Source: Zizania palustris (Eukaryota > Streptophyta > Magnoliopsida > Poales > Poaceae). Taken from it: DNA of 64,000 nt. The notes under the pieces are model-generated. The model searched no databases. It had not been told where the DNA came from and worked only from the letters and a program-made list of their open reading frames with translations. Positions within the stretch are counted from its first letter, which is position 1; every line of letters begins with the position of its first letter. Made by a program: the position numbers and the translations under genes. The stretch is from contig JAAALK010000288.1 of assembly GCA_019279435.1 (NCBI GenBank), forward strand, positions 51,341,742 to 51,405,741, given 5' to 3'. Shown here piece by piece: positions 1 to 10,230 of the stretch.

Positions 1-1444
1 ATGGTTCTCCAGTCTCTCTCCCTGAGCTCCAAGGAATACATCACCTTCGGGAACAGTGGTCAAGGGAAGGTACACGGCATTGGCTCAATTCGCATCTCAC
101 ACCATTTCTCTTTAAAGAACATTGCTTTGGTTGGAAATTTGAACTTCAATTTTATTTTTGTTTCGCAACTTCTTGAGGATGGTTTGGAGGTTCATTTTAA
201 GAAGGGCAGTTCTTCTGTTGTTGATTCTAGAGGGTCTTTGATTTGCCATATCTTACCCTTCGGTAAAGTTTTTCGGATTGACATCTCTAGTTCTTTTGGC
301 CCTTCTCGATGATTGATTGTTGGATCCTCCTCTGAGCTCTGGAAGTGGCATAGGAGGTTAGGCCATTTGAGTTTTGATCTGCTAGTCAGATTGAGCTCTA
401 TGGATCTCATCCGAGGATTGCCCAAGCTTAAGATGGAGAAGAATCTAGTTTGTCATCCCTATCATCATGGGAAAATGGTTGCCGCTTCTCACTCACCTGT
501 GACTTAGGTGATGACTTCGTACCCAGGAGAGCAATTACACATGGACACTATTGGTCCAGCTTAGGTATGCTCAGTCGGTGGGAAGTGGTACGTGCTTATG
601 ATTGTTGATGATTTTTCTCGATTCTCGTGGGTTTTCTTCTTGGAGTCTAAGGATGAGACTTTTCATTTCATTCATGATCTAATTTTGAAGCTAAAGAAGG
701 AGAACAATGGTCGGATGCGACCGATTCGCTCTGACAACGGCTCTGAGTTCAAGAACTCTCAGTTCGTCAACTTCTGTAGTGATTAGGGTCTTGATCATCA
801 GCTTTCTGCTCCTTATACTCCCCCACAGAACGATGTTGTGGAATGAAAGAACCGCACGCTAGTCGAGATGGCCAGGACCATGCTCGATGAGCACAGGACT
901 CCTAGGCTTTTTTCGGCTGAAGCCATGAACACAGCTTGCTATCTGGCCAACTGCATTTTTCTTAGAGCTTACCTAGGTAAGACTTCATATGAGTTTCGGT
1001 TTGCTAGACAGCCCAAGGTGAGCCACTTGCGAGTATTTGGCTGCAAGTGCTTTGTGCTCAAGAAGGGAGGGCATTTGGACAAGTTTGAGTCTCGTTGCTG
1101 GGATGAAGTTTGTCTTGGCTATGCTTTGCATTTTCGAGGCTTCCGTGTTTGGAACCTTGACTCCCAGAAGCTTGTCGAGACTTGCGAGGTTTCTTTTGAT
1201 GAGTCCTTTCCTTCTTTGACTCCTTTTGAGATTTCTGGAGATGGTGAGCTCAGAGAGTCCATCTTGGAGGAAGATGATGACACTCCAGATGTTGATGAGG
1301 GTGGGCCTTCTGCATAGCCTGCAGAACCCACACCTTCTGAGACTTTGACTAAGGACGAGGGTGGACCTTTGATCACTTCTTCCACTTCGATCGAGCCCCC
1401 TCAGTCGAGTCCAGATGTGCCAGCTACTGACTCCGGTGAGGTGA
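1..1444 (+). pseudogene. Copia-C gag-pol, 5' visible part (protease end, GAG-pre-integrase, integrase)
   Basis: One reading frame (frame 1) runs through this whole stretch without a frameshift. It has in-frame stops near 310, 505, 562, 784, 844 and 1315. Residues 1-100 match the region after the copia protease. The GAG-pre-integrase zinc module (WHRRLGH at about 350) follows; its second CxxC cysteine is replaced by His (CHPYHH, about 460). The integrase core shows HMDTIGP (about 541), SDNGSEF (about 739) and a PPQN-VVE-KNRT block (about 825-855) holding the third acidic residue. After about 1200 comes the acidic linker that precedes RT. Tat-1 interrupts the ORF at 1445, and it resumes after 8553. 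The many nonsense changes make it dead. Confidence 0.88.
1440..1444. repeat. Target-site duplication GGTGA, left copy (Tat-1)
   Basis: GGTGA directly precedes the TGTTGG end of Tat-1 and is repeated exactly at 8553-8557. This fixes both ends of Tat-1 and shows that it inserted into copia-C. Confidence 0.95.
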
Positions 1445-2461
1445 TGTTGGAACAATTGTGTTAGTTCCAGCAGGTTTTTGTGTGGTGGAGTGTGATGTGG
1501 AGAATGAGCCTCGAAGGGCTCTAACAGAGGGAGAAAAAGGTTTATACTAGTTCGGGCCTCTCCTGGGAGATAATAACCCTACGTCCAGTTGTGGTGGATT
1601 TGGCATGGTATGCCCTAGTATGGAGTAATAATTCTAGGGTCTCTTGGCCCCCTGGAGCGTGTGTCCTGCTACAAGGGCTTGGCCCTGCTTTTATAGGCAC
1701 GCAGGCCTTAAGGAAAAGACCAAGATACCCTCTACAAGCCTCTAGGCTTATAGGGGTAGACAGGGAAAGAGAGCTAGCTACTGTGCAGAAGTACCAGACA
1801 ACTTTACAGCTTTACAGACGTGTCAGGCTATGCCAGGCTTTGACTAGCTAAAAGATACACCGAAGGTGGAGGCTGGGGGGAAGGCTTCGAAGTGCACCCC
1901 GGAGGGGGGCTCCGAAGCATGCTCCGGAAGGCGGCCTCCGGGCTGGGCTCCAGAGGGCGGCCTCTGGACTTGGCTACCGGAGGGTGGCCTCCGGACTGGC
2001 TCCCGGAGGGTGGCCTCCGAACTGGGCTCCCGGAGGGCGGCCTCCGAACTGGGTTCCCGGAGGGCGGCCTCCGAACTCGGAGGGCGGCCTCCGGGCTTGG
2101 CTCCCGGAGGGTGGCCTCCGGGCTTGGCTCCCGGAGGATGGCCTCCGAACTGGGCTCCCGGAGGGCGGCCTCCGGACATGGCTCCGGAGAGCGGCCTCCG
2201 AACTTGGCTCCGGAGAGCGGCCTCTGGCGTCCTGCGCCCGGAGGGTGGCCTCCAGCGCCCTGCGCCAGGGCCCGAACTGGGGGCTCCGAGCCGGACCCCC
2301 CGATCTGAGGGCTCCGAAGCTACAGGCCCCGAAATGCACCTTGGGACCTGAAAACAACACTTAGAGAGAAAACAGGCTCCGATAGTGCTGGGCTCTGGGC
2401 CCGAGGCTGTCGGAGGCTGACGTCATTTGGCCCCTGTTTAAGGGAAATATATTCCCCAACA
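1445..2461 (-). repeat. Tat-1 3' LTR
   Basis: 1017 bp, beginning TGTTGGAACA and ending CCCCAACA on the + strand, which is TG...CA on the element strand. It holds a 27-bp GC-rich tandem array at about 1933-2240. The polypurine tract (complement of GTAGCCCCTCGC) abuts it at 2462. The short ORFs here are repeat by-products. Confidence 0.92.
1933..2240. repeat. 27-bp GC-rich tandem array in the Tat-1 LTR
   Basis: About eleven imperfect units built on CTCCCGGAGGGCGGCCTCCG plus a short GAACTGGG-type spacer. Each unit contains a small palindrome (CGGAGGnnGGCCTCCG). Because 27 is a multiple of three, the array stays open in several frames on both strands and gives spurious proline/glycine/arginine-rich ORFs. 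The right LTR carries one more unit. Confidence 0.85.
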
Positions 2462-2754
2462 GTAGCCCCTCGCGTGTAGGCCTTCGGGACGAAGGGGTGC
2501 ACGCGCCCTTAGGACAAATGACCTGAAAACACAACTTCAGAGAAAACATACCTTCGGAGCCTGGACCGAAAGGTGACCTCGATGCCCGGGGGTAATAAAT
2601 GCCTGCGCTAGTTGCCAGAACGGCCTCGGGGAGCCCGAACGGCTCCGCAACGGTCGAAAAAGTTACCGTTACCTTGCTCTGGGCCTATTCGCCTTCGCTG
2701 GAGGCCCACCTGGCGGCAGGCTCGGCCCACGACGGTTGAAATTCTTACCGCGCC

Positions 2755-2762
2755 TATAAATA
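2755..2762 (+). promoter_or_regulatory. TATA box of the Tat-1 antisense gene
   Basis: TATAAATA lies outside the LTR, 142 bp before the ATG at 2904. The equivalent boxes in the other copies are at 37408-37401 (-), 39224-39231 (+) and 52536-52543 (+), at comparable distances from their start codons. Confidence 0.75.
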
Positions 2763-2903
2763 GGGGCTTACCGCGTGCGGCTCCGGCACCCCTTTATTCG
2801 CTTTCTTCTCACTGCCTTACAACCTTCGCTCTCCTCTTCTTCCTAGCCTCGCGCTTGAGCCCCCTTCGCTAGTTTTAGCCCTTCGCGGCGAAGTCCCATC
2901 AAC

Positions 2904-5900
2904 ATGCCGAAGAAGGCGGTGGTGAAGCCTCTGGCCTTGGGCTCGAGCTCGGGCTCCGCCCAGGTGCAGGCAGCGGTGGCTGCGGCAGCGAAGACTGTGC
3001 CTAGGCGGCTGGGGCCGAGGGACCTTCGGACGCCCTCCGACAAGTTCGAGCAGACCCTGGAGATGAGGGCCTCGATCTCCACGGAGGAGTCGGTCCGGAG
3101 GGCCTGCGAAGGGAAGATCGCGACGAAGATCCAGCTTCGGGTCCCGGAGAAATCGGAGGCTGAGTCGAGGCCTCGTGCTGACGAGGTGGTGGTGTTCGAG
3201 GCCTTCTTCGAAGCCGGCCTCGGACTGCCTGCAGTGGGGATGCTGAGCGAGGTCCTCAAGGCTTACAACCTCGAGCTCCCTCAGCTTTCGCCCAACGCAG
3301 TGGCGAGGTTAGCTGTCTTCGAGTGGGCCATGAGGGCCGAGGGCTGCGAGGGCCGCGCGGATGTCTTCGTCGCCCTCCATGACGCCAACTGCCAACCGAA
3401 GCCGAGGGAGGGGACGGACCGCGTCAAGAGGGCGCTGGCCTTCGGCAGTGCCAACTTCCAGCTCCGGAAGGAGTACCAAGACGCCTTCCCGGCGAGGGCC
3501 GTAAACAACAAATGGTACTCGAGGTGGGATCAGGAGTGGTTCTACGCCTCCGTCGGCGCGAACTCCCCCCTTCGGAGTACTAACGCCCACATCTTGTACC
3601 GGCGCGAAGGGGTGGTGAAGACCAGCGAAGACATCCTTCGCTCGAGGATCTCGCTGCTGCGGAGAGCGGCGGCGAAGATGAGCATGAGGGACCTCGCGGA
3701 GGAATTTATCACCCTCCGGCTCAGTCCCCTCGCATGCTCCTGGCCGGAGGGCCTCTTTCAGGCTTCGGGTAGAGGTGAACTTAGCGAGTTGGCCTTCGAC
3801 CGCTTCTGTAAGGCTTCGCAGTCTCTTTGCTTTTACTACTTCGTAGACTTCACTTCTAACTCAAACTTTTCATGAAGCCGACCTCGAGATGAGGACCCCG
3901 GAGGAGGCCGTCGCGGCGGCGGATCGAGTCGTCGGGACTCCGACCCCCGAGGAGCAGGCCCAGCGCCTTGCACTGGTGGGGTCCTGGGAGCGCTGGAACA
4001 GGGTATGGACCGCGCTCGACCTCGGAGGGCTCCCTGCCCTGCCGGACTTCGTCCACTTGGCTACCTCGTCGGCCGGAGCCAAGAGGAAGAGGGGGGACGA
4101 GGACAAAGCGGACCCTTCGGGACCTCGGCCAGAGGACCCCGCGGTCGAAGCTTCTAATTCGGGGGAGGTTGCGGCGAAGCCCGCAACTACTTCGACCCCC
4201 AAGAGGGCAGCGAAGCCCCTGGCGGCGAGGCCGTCGGCGGCGAAGGCCGACGCGCACACTTTGGCCGCCAAGGAGACCACGAAAGCCCCGGCGGAACCAA
4301 CCTCGGGCGCGGAGGTAGATGCGCAAGCTTCGCAGCGAAGGAGTTGGAGGGCACACTTAGCCCCATCCTCCTTTCAAGAGATCTCCGACGATGGTAAACC
4401 CTTTTTTCTTTTGCATGCTTCTCTTCAATATGCGGATTTTGACTTGGCTCCCTGCAGAGGATGGAGATGATGCGAGGCCCACTATGGCGAAGCGGGCAGG
4501 CGAAGGTGGATCGAAGCCTGCCGGAGCGAAGCCTACGGAAGCTTCGAGCAGCAGCGACAGCAGCAGCAGCAGCAGCAGCGGCGATTCGGACTCCGAGAGT
4601 GCTTCATCCGACGACGAAGGCAGCGGAGGCCGCGAGGTCCCTAGAGATGAAGAAGAAGTGGACGTGGTGGGCTTGAGCCCCGCCTCGCCGGAGCCCGCAG
4701 AGGCGACTGTGGCCGTGGTTCACCCCTTCAAGCCGAGGAGGGGCGTGACGGTGGCGGCAATCCGCGGTTTCCGCGAGGCTTGTGCTTCTGCGGAGGAGGG
4801 GGACTTGGTGGCCCAGCTTAGCCACCGAGGCCCCACGGATCTCTTTGTTAGCTCGAACGAAGTCCTCATGCGGGTGAGCGAAGCCCCTTGCAGCTTCGAA
4901 CTATATGTTAGCTTTTCGTTGGTACTTATGACTTCTTGAACTTCTGCAGGCCTTCGCACTGAACGCAGCCGCTTCGACTGCTGCCGACAGGCGGATGGAG
5001 CGCCTCGCAGAGGAGAAGGAGGCCCTTCGCCGCGAGGTCTTAGAGGAAGCTGAGAAGCGGAGGCGGGCCGAGGCTTCGGCTGCTGAGGCGAAGGAAGCCT
5101 TGGCCTTGGAGACGGCTTAGCTCCGCGCGGAGCTCCAGGCTTCGAAAGATGCCGAGGCCCGACATGCGAAGGAGAACGAGGAGCTCCGCCAACGGGCTCA
5201 GGATCTTGAGAGCTTCGTCGTGGCCAATCTTGGCGAGGCCAACCAGAGCCTGACCGAGGTCCTTGAGAAATAGGGATCGAGTGCCGGACTCCGGATTTTG
5301 GCGATCAGGACCCGATTAGGGACCACGCCGATTTCTTGAAGACTGCGGCTTCGATAGCAGACGAAGCGCTGACGGGCTTCGCTCTTATGGCCGGTCGCAT
5401 CGCGGGCCAAGGGGTGTTGCACTTGCTCCATGCCGCGGGGTGTGACCACCTTCGGGCGGCAACCTCCGTGACCCCAGTGGCCTTCGGGGGTCCGCACTTG
5501 GTGATGCCTCCGGCCGAAGTTCGCGGAGCCTGGCGGCGGCTGCAGGACCCCTGGAAGGAGCAAGGCTGCGAAGCAGTCCTCAACCTCCAGAAGGCCCTTC
5601 GACATCGCCGAGCCAAAGCGCCTGCTGTGCCTGATCAGCCTTCGACTTCGGCACCTCTGCCTCCGAAGGTGTATATCTCCTTAGGCCTTTTGTAATACTT
5701 AGCTGCAGGCTTGTAAAAACTCTTATCAGCTTATTAATATGAATGCAGGGGTTTTTTATACCTGCCCAGGCTCAGACTTCGAGCGTAGACCTCGAAGTCC
5801 TCGAGGACTCCGAAGAGCTTCAACAGCTATGGGCGATCCTCGAAGTAGCTAGGTCTGAAGGCCCCCATCGGTTTAAGCTTCCGAGGGGGCCTAACGGCGA

Positions 5901-6126
5901 AGCCATCTCCGCCTTCGATACGGCACCGCCTGCTTCGCTAACGTGGAGCGGCCGGCAAAGTGTAAGACGAAGCCTACGGGCTTCGGAGCCTGGACGGGCT
6001 GGTCGAGGGAGAGCGGGCTCCGACGAGAAAACGTCCAGCCGAGGTGGCCCTGGCCGAAAAAGGGGCAAGCGAGGGTTGGGGCCTCGCACACGGTTCTTCT
6101 TAGGTTTAGATACAGATTATACGTAG
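2904..6126 (+). pseudogene. Tat-1 antisense gene (PF04195-like 'putative gypsy type transposon' protein), five exons, decayed
   Basis: The proposed exons are 2904-3807, 3878-4393, 4458-4873, 4950-5668 and 5749-6126. All introns are GT-AG, about 64-80 bp, with phases 1, 1, 0, 0, the same as in Tat-2. Exon 1 encodes the core recognised as the PF04195-type domain (VVVFEAFFEAGLGLPAV; LPQLSPNAVARLAVFEWAMR; RAVNNKWYSRWDQEWFYA; MSMRDLAEEFI). Exon 3 has a Ser/Asp/Glu run from an AGC repeat. Exon 4 is a long Glu/Arg/Ala coiled coil. The C-terminus ends FFLGLDTDYT. Breaks are an in-frame TAG at 5117, another at 5271 and a frameshift or deletion before 5336. The function of the family is unknown. AATAAA at about 6161 could serve its 3' end. 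Confidence 0.8.
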
Positions 6127-7487
6127 TTTTGCTTTCGAAGTATGTTTGTAACACACTTCTCAATAAACAATGAATGGAGTTTGTTATTTTTGCATACTTC
6201 GTCTGTATGCTTCGTATTGTTTGGCTTTGATCGTTTTAGCTTGTCACGCTCGTACTGCGTATTACATTCGCACACCTCGCATACGTGCTTCCCCCTTTGC
6301 TCGTGGCAGCTAGGGACTTAGCCGTTGCTGGTGCAGGCAAAAAATAAAAGATGCGAAGGGTGCGCCTTTCGGCGGCTTCGACGCATGAATTTTATTTAAG
6401 CGAAGGCCTCTTTTAGGCTTCGAATGCTTTAATTTGGTGCGAAGCAAGGCTTCGGCTGCTCGGAATTTCACTGAGCGAAGGCCTTTTTTGCGCTTTGAAC
6501 GCGCTAACTTGGTGCGAACCAAGGCTTCGGCACAACCAAGCTTAGCGGGGCATGCTTCGGCATGCTAGGATTTGGATGCTGTGCGTGAGCGAGGCTCTGA
6601 AACACACTTAGATTTCAGCGAAGTATGACTTCTAGACGCTTAGGCGTATAGTATATGAGCACGCGAAGCTAGGCTTCGGAGCATGTTTGGATAATGAAGC
6701 AAGGCTTCGGAACTTGGTCCTGTAATGAGAAGGATATTTGGTGTGGATTCACCGAACCTGTGATAGTGTGAGCCACCTTCGACTCTGAGCCACCTTCGAC
6801 TCTGGGTCACCTTCGACCCTGGGATGCTTCGGGTGCAGAACCCAGAATCCCTGGGATGCTTCGGGTGTGGATCCCGGAATCCCTGGACGCGTCGGGCCAG
6901 TGGCCCGCAGTCCTTTTAGCCCACTGCTATGGGCCCGGGGGCACTGTGTAGCCTTCGGAGGGGTACTCCGGATTTTATAAAGCGAAGCGGGGCTTCGAGT
7001 TTTTAAACAAAGTGAAGCGAGGTTTCGGGTTTTTGATAAGGCGAAGCGAGGCTTCGATTTTTTAAATAGGATGGGGCAAAAACTTGCTGTAAGGCAAAGC
7101 TAGGCTTCGAATTTTAAGGCGAAGCAGGGCTTCGAATTTCGAGGCGAAGCAGGGCTTCGAATATCAAAGTCGAAGCAGGGCTTCGAATAAATACCAAAAT
7201 GATTGTGAAGTGGTAGACCGAAGTGGTACTTCGGATAGCGGACGTACCTCGCAAAGTGGCTGAAGGTTGACCTCATAGCCCCTAGGGCTTCGACGGCCTC
7301 CGACGTGTGGAGCGGAGCCCCTTGCTAGAGGGTGAGCTCTGGTATGTGAAGGATGGAGGAAGGCGAAGATGGCCTTCGAGATGCACCCGAAGCCCCTTGC
7401 TGGAGGGTAAGGAAAGCTTCGAAGCTCCCCCCTCAGGCATACTTCGAGTTGCAGACAGTGGCAGAGAACTTAGCTTTTTGTAGTAAG
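6127..7487. other. Tat-1 non-coding interior with GAAGC/GCTTCG repeats
   Basis: No convincing coding remnant is seen. The stretch is dense in short palindromic motifs (GCGAAGC-GGCTTCG). From about 6960 to 7200 there is an irregular array of roughly 26-bp units of the type GGCGAAGCAGGGCTTCGAAT. It occupies the place where gag-pol would lie in a full element. Confidence 0.7.
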
Positions 7488-7508
7488 GTCCCCACGGACG
7501 GCGCCAAC
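7488..7508 (-). other. Tat-1 primer-binding site
   Basis: On the - strand this reads GTTGGCGCCGTCCGTGGGGA, directly after the LTR. The same sequence follows the 5' LTRs of Tat-2 (27160) and Tat-F (48186). It is the type that pairs with the 3' end of a tRNA (possibly tRNA-Asp; not verified) to prime reverse transcription, and it proves the leftward orientation. Confidence 0.88.
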
Positions 7509-8552
7509 TGTTGGAACAATTGCGTTAGTTCCAGCAGGTTTTGTGTGGTGGAGTGTGATGTGGAGAATGAGCCTCGAAGGGCTCTAACAGAGGGAGAAAA
7601 AGGTTTATACTGGTTCGGGCCTCTCCTGGGAGATAATAACCCTATGTCCAGTTGTGGTGGATTTGGCATGGTATGCCCTAGTATGGAGTAATAATTCCAG
7701 GGTCTCTTGGCCCCCTGGAGCGTGTGTCCTGCTACAAGGGCTTGGCCCTGCTTTTATAGGCACGCAGGCCTTAAGGAAAAGACCAAGATACCCTCTACAA
7801 GCCTCTAGGCTTATAGGGGTAGACAGGGAAAGAGAGCTAGCTACTGTGCAGAAGTACCAGACAACTTTACAGCTTTACAGACGTGTCAGGCTATGCTAGG
7901 CTTTGACTAGCTAAAAGATACACCGAAGGTGGAGGCTGGGGGGAAGGCTTCGAAGTGCACCCCGGAGGGGGGCTCCGAAGCATGCTCCGGAAGGCGGCCT
8001 CCGGGCTGGGCTCCGGAGGGCGGCCTCCGGACTTGGCTACCGGAGGGTGGCCTCCGGACTGGCTCCCGGAGGGTGGCCTCCGAACTGGGCTCCCGGAGGG
8101 TGGCCTCCGAACTGGGTTCCCGGAGGGCGGCCTCCGAACTCGGAGGGCGGCGTCCGGGCTTGGCTCACGGAGGGTGGCCTCCGGGCTTGGCTCCCGGAGG
8201 ATGGCCTCCGAACTGGGCTCCCGGAGGGCGGCCTCCGAACTGGGCTCCCGGAGGGCGGCCTCCGGACTTGGCTCCGGAGAGCGGCCTCCGGACTTGGCTC
8301 CGGAGAGCGGCCTCCGGCGTCCTGCGCTTGGAGGGTGGCCTCCGGCGCCCTGCGCCAGGGCCCGAACTGGGGGCTCTGAGCCGGACCCCCCAATCTAAGG
8401 GCTCCGAAGCTACAGGACCCGAAAGGCACCTTGGGACCTGAAAACAACACTTAGAGAGAAAACAGGCTCCGACAGTGCCGGGCTCTGGGCCGGAGGCTGT
8501 CGGAGGCTGACGTCATTTGGCCCCTGTTTAAGGGAAATATATTCCCCCAACA
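7509..8552 (-). repeat. Tat-1 5' LTR
   Basis: 1044 bp, TGTTGGAACA to CCCCAACA on +. It carries the same GC-rich array as the left LTR plus one extra 27-bp unit, which accounts for the length difference. The exact target copy GGTGA follows at 8553-8557. Confidence 0.92.
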
Positions 8553-10230
8553 GGTGACTTCAGATCACCAGGGATCCCGAGTAGTTCAGCGTGATCACCC
8601 CTCAAAGCTCATCATCGGTGATTTGTCTAAGAGGACTTTGTGCTCTTCTATTGACTCTCTTGCTATGTTTGTTGAATCTGCGTTTGTTGCATCTTTTGAG
8701 CCCAGAGATGTTTCTCATGCTCTTTCTGATTCGAATAGGATTAATGTTATGCAAGAAGAGCTTGAGAATTTTGTCCACAATCGGGTTTGGACACTAGTTG
8801 AGCTGCCACCCGGATGCAACCCCATAGGCACCAAGTGGGTGTTCAAGAACAAGCAAGGTGAAGATGGGGTTGTGGTGCGCAACAAAGCTCCACTGGTTGC
8901 CCAGGGTTTTTGCCAGAATGAAGGTATTGACTTTGAAGAGACTTTCGCCCCTGTTGCCCGTCTTGAGTCCATTCGCATTCTCTTATCTTTTGCTGCATCG
9001 AAGGGTTTTAAGCTTTTTCAAATGGATGTCAAGAGTTCTTTTCTGAATGGGTACATAGAGGAGGAGGTCTATGTTAGGCAGCCCCCTGGTTTTGAGAACC
9101 CAAAGTTTCCTCGACGCGTTTTTAAGCTGCAGAAAGCTTTATATGGTCTGAAGCAAGCCCCTAGGGCTTGGTATGACCGGTTGAAGCAGTTTTTGTTGGG
9201 GAAGGGCTTTGTGATGGGTTCGGTGGATAAAACTCTTTTCTTGCTCAAAGATACCTCAGATTTCTTGGTTGCTCATATTTATGTGGACGATATCATTTTT
9301 GGTGGAACTACTGATGCTCTTGTGTCCAAGTTTTCTTAGCAGATGCACAGTGAGTTTGAGATGAGGCTCATGGGTGAGCTCAAGTACTTTCTAGGGCTCT
9401 AGATCAAGCAGACAAATGACGGCACCTTCATCGACCGGAGTAAGTATACGCCAGACATGTTGAAGAAGTTCGACTTTGGTGGAGCGCTGAAGCCTCAGAT
9501 GACCCTAATGGGAACATCTGGGGGCCGGGACAAGGACGAGAGCGGCGTCAAGGTCAACGAGAGAGAGTTTCGAGGGATGATCGGTTCACTGCTATACTTG
9601 ACGGCGATGAGGCTAGACATACAGTTTGTCATGGGACTATGTGCGCGATTCCAGTCTTCACCATGCGCGTCTCATCGGCAGGTTGTCAAGCGCATTTTTA
9701 GGTATCTCACCTATGCGCCTGATCTAGGTCTTTATTATTCAGCATCATCATCTCTTGATTTATCTAGTTTTTCGGACACTGACTTTGGTGGGTGTCGGTT
9801 GGATCGCAAGTCGACTTCCGGTACTTGCTAGTTTCTTGGTTCTTCTCTTGTCTCTTGGTCTTCTCGAAAGTAGTCTGGAGTTGCACTTTCGACAACTGAG
9901 GCTGAGTATGTAGCTGCTGCTAGCTGCTGCTCATACTTGGTTTGGATGATTTCCACCTTGCGAGTCTTTGGGTTGTTCTTTCTTACTAGAGTTCCCCTGT
10001 TCTGTGACATCACCAGTGCGATTACTGTAGGGAAAAACCCTTGTCTCCATTCAAAAACCAAACACATTGATGTGCGCTTTCACTTTCTAAGGGATCAATA
10101 TGAGAAAGGTGTCATTGACCTTGTTCATGTTGATACCCATCATCAGTTGGCTGACATTTTCACCAAACCCCTAGATCAGTCCACTTTTGAGCATTTGCGA
10201 GGGGATTTGGGTGTTGTGTATCCTTTTTAG
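8553..10230 (+). pseudogene. Copia-C gag-pol, 3' part (reverse transcriptase and RNase H)
   Basis: This continues the ORF interrupted at 1444. RT motifs seen are NPIGTKWVFKNKQ (about 8818), LVAQGFCQ-GIDFEETFAPVAR, FQMDVKSSFLNG (about 9018), ALYGLKQAPRAWYDRL (about 9138) and the catalytic YVDD (about 9280). RNase H shows SDTDFGG, STTEAEY, LFCD and KHIDVRFHFLRDQ. Stops occur at about 9337, 9400, 9829 and 9871. Several fall where the aligned codon of copia-E is CAG (Gln), so CAG has become TAG. The ORF ends at 10230 (VVYPF). Non-functional. Confidence 0.9.

Larger units (their letters stand above)
1445..8552 (-). mobile_element. Tat-1: non-autonomous Ty3/gypsy Tat-type element carrying only the antisense gene
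   Basis: Two LTRs (1445-2461 and 7509-8552) bound a 5-kb interior, with exact GGTGA target duplications outside. The complement of the Tat primer-binding site touches the right LTR (7488-7508), so the element points leftwards on the - strand. Its only gene lies on the + strand (2904-6126), antisense to the element, and is homologous to the antisense gene of Tat-2. No gag, protease, RT, RNase H or integrase remnant is visible between 6127 and 7488. Mobility would therefore need enzymes from a relative such as Tat-2. By eye the LTRs differ at roughly two dozen sites plus one extra 27-bp repeat unit. Confidence 0.9.

Noticed and set aside
1866..2364. Several overlapping ORFs rich in Pro, Gly and Arg on both strands, and again at 7929-8450
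   Set aside because: They lie in the 27-bp array of the Tat-1 LTRs. A unit length divisible by three keeps many frames open, and there is no coding signal or conserved start.
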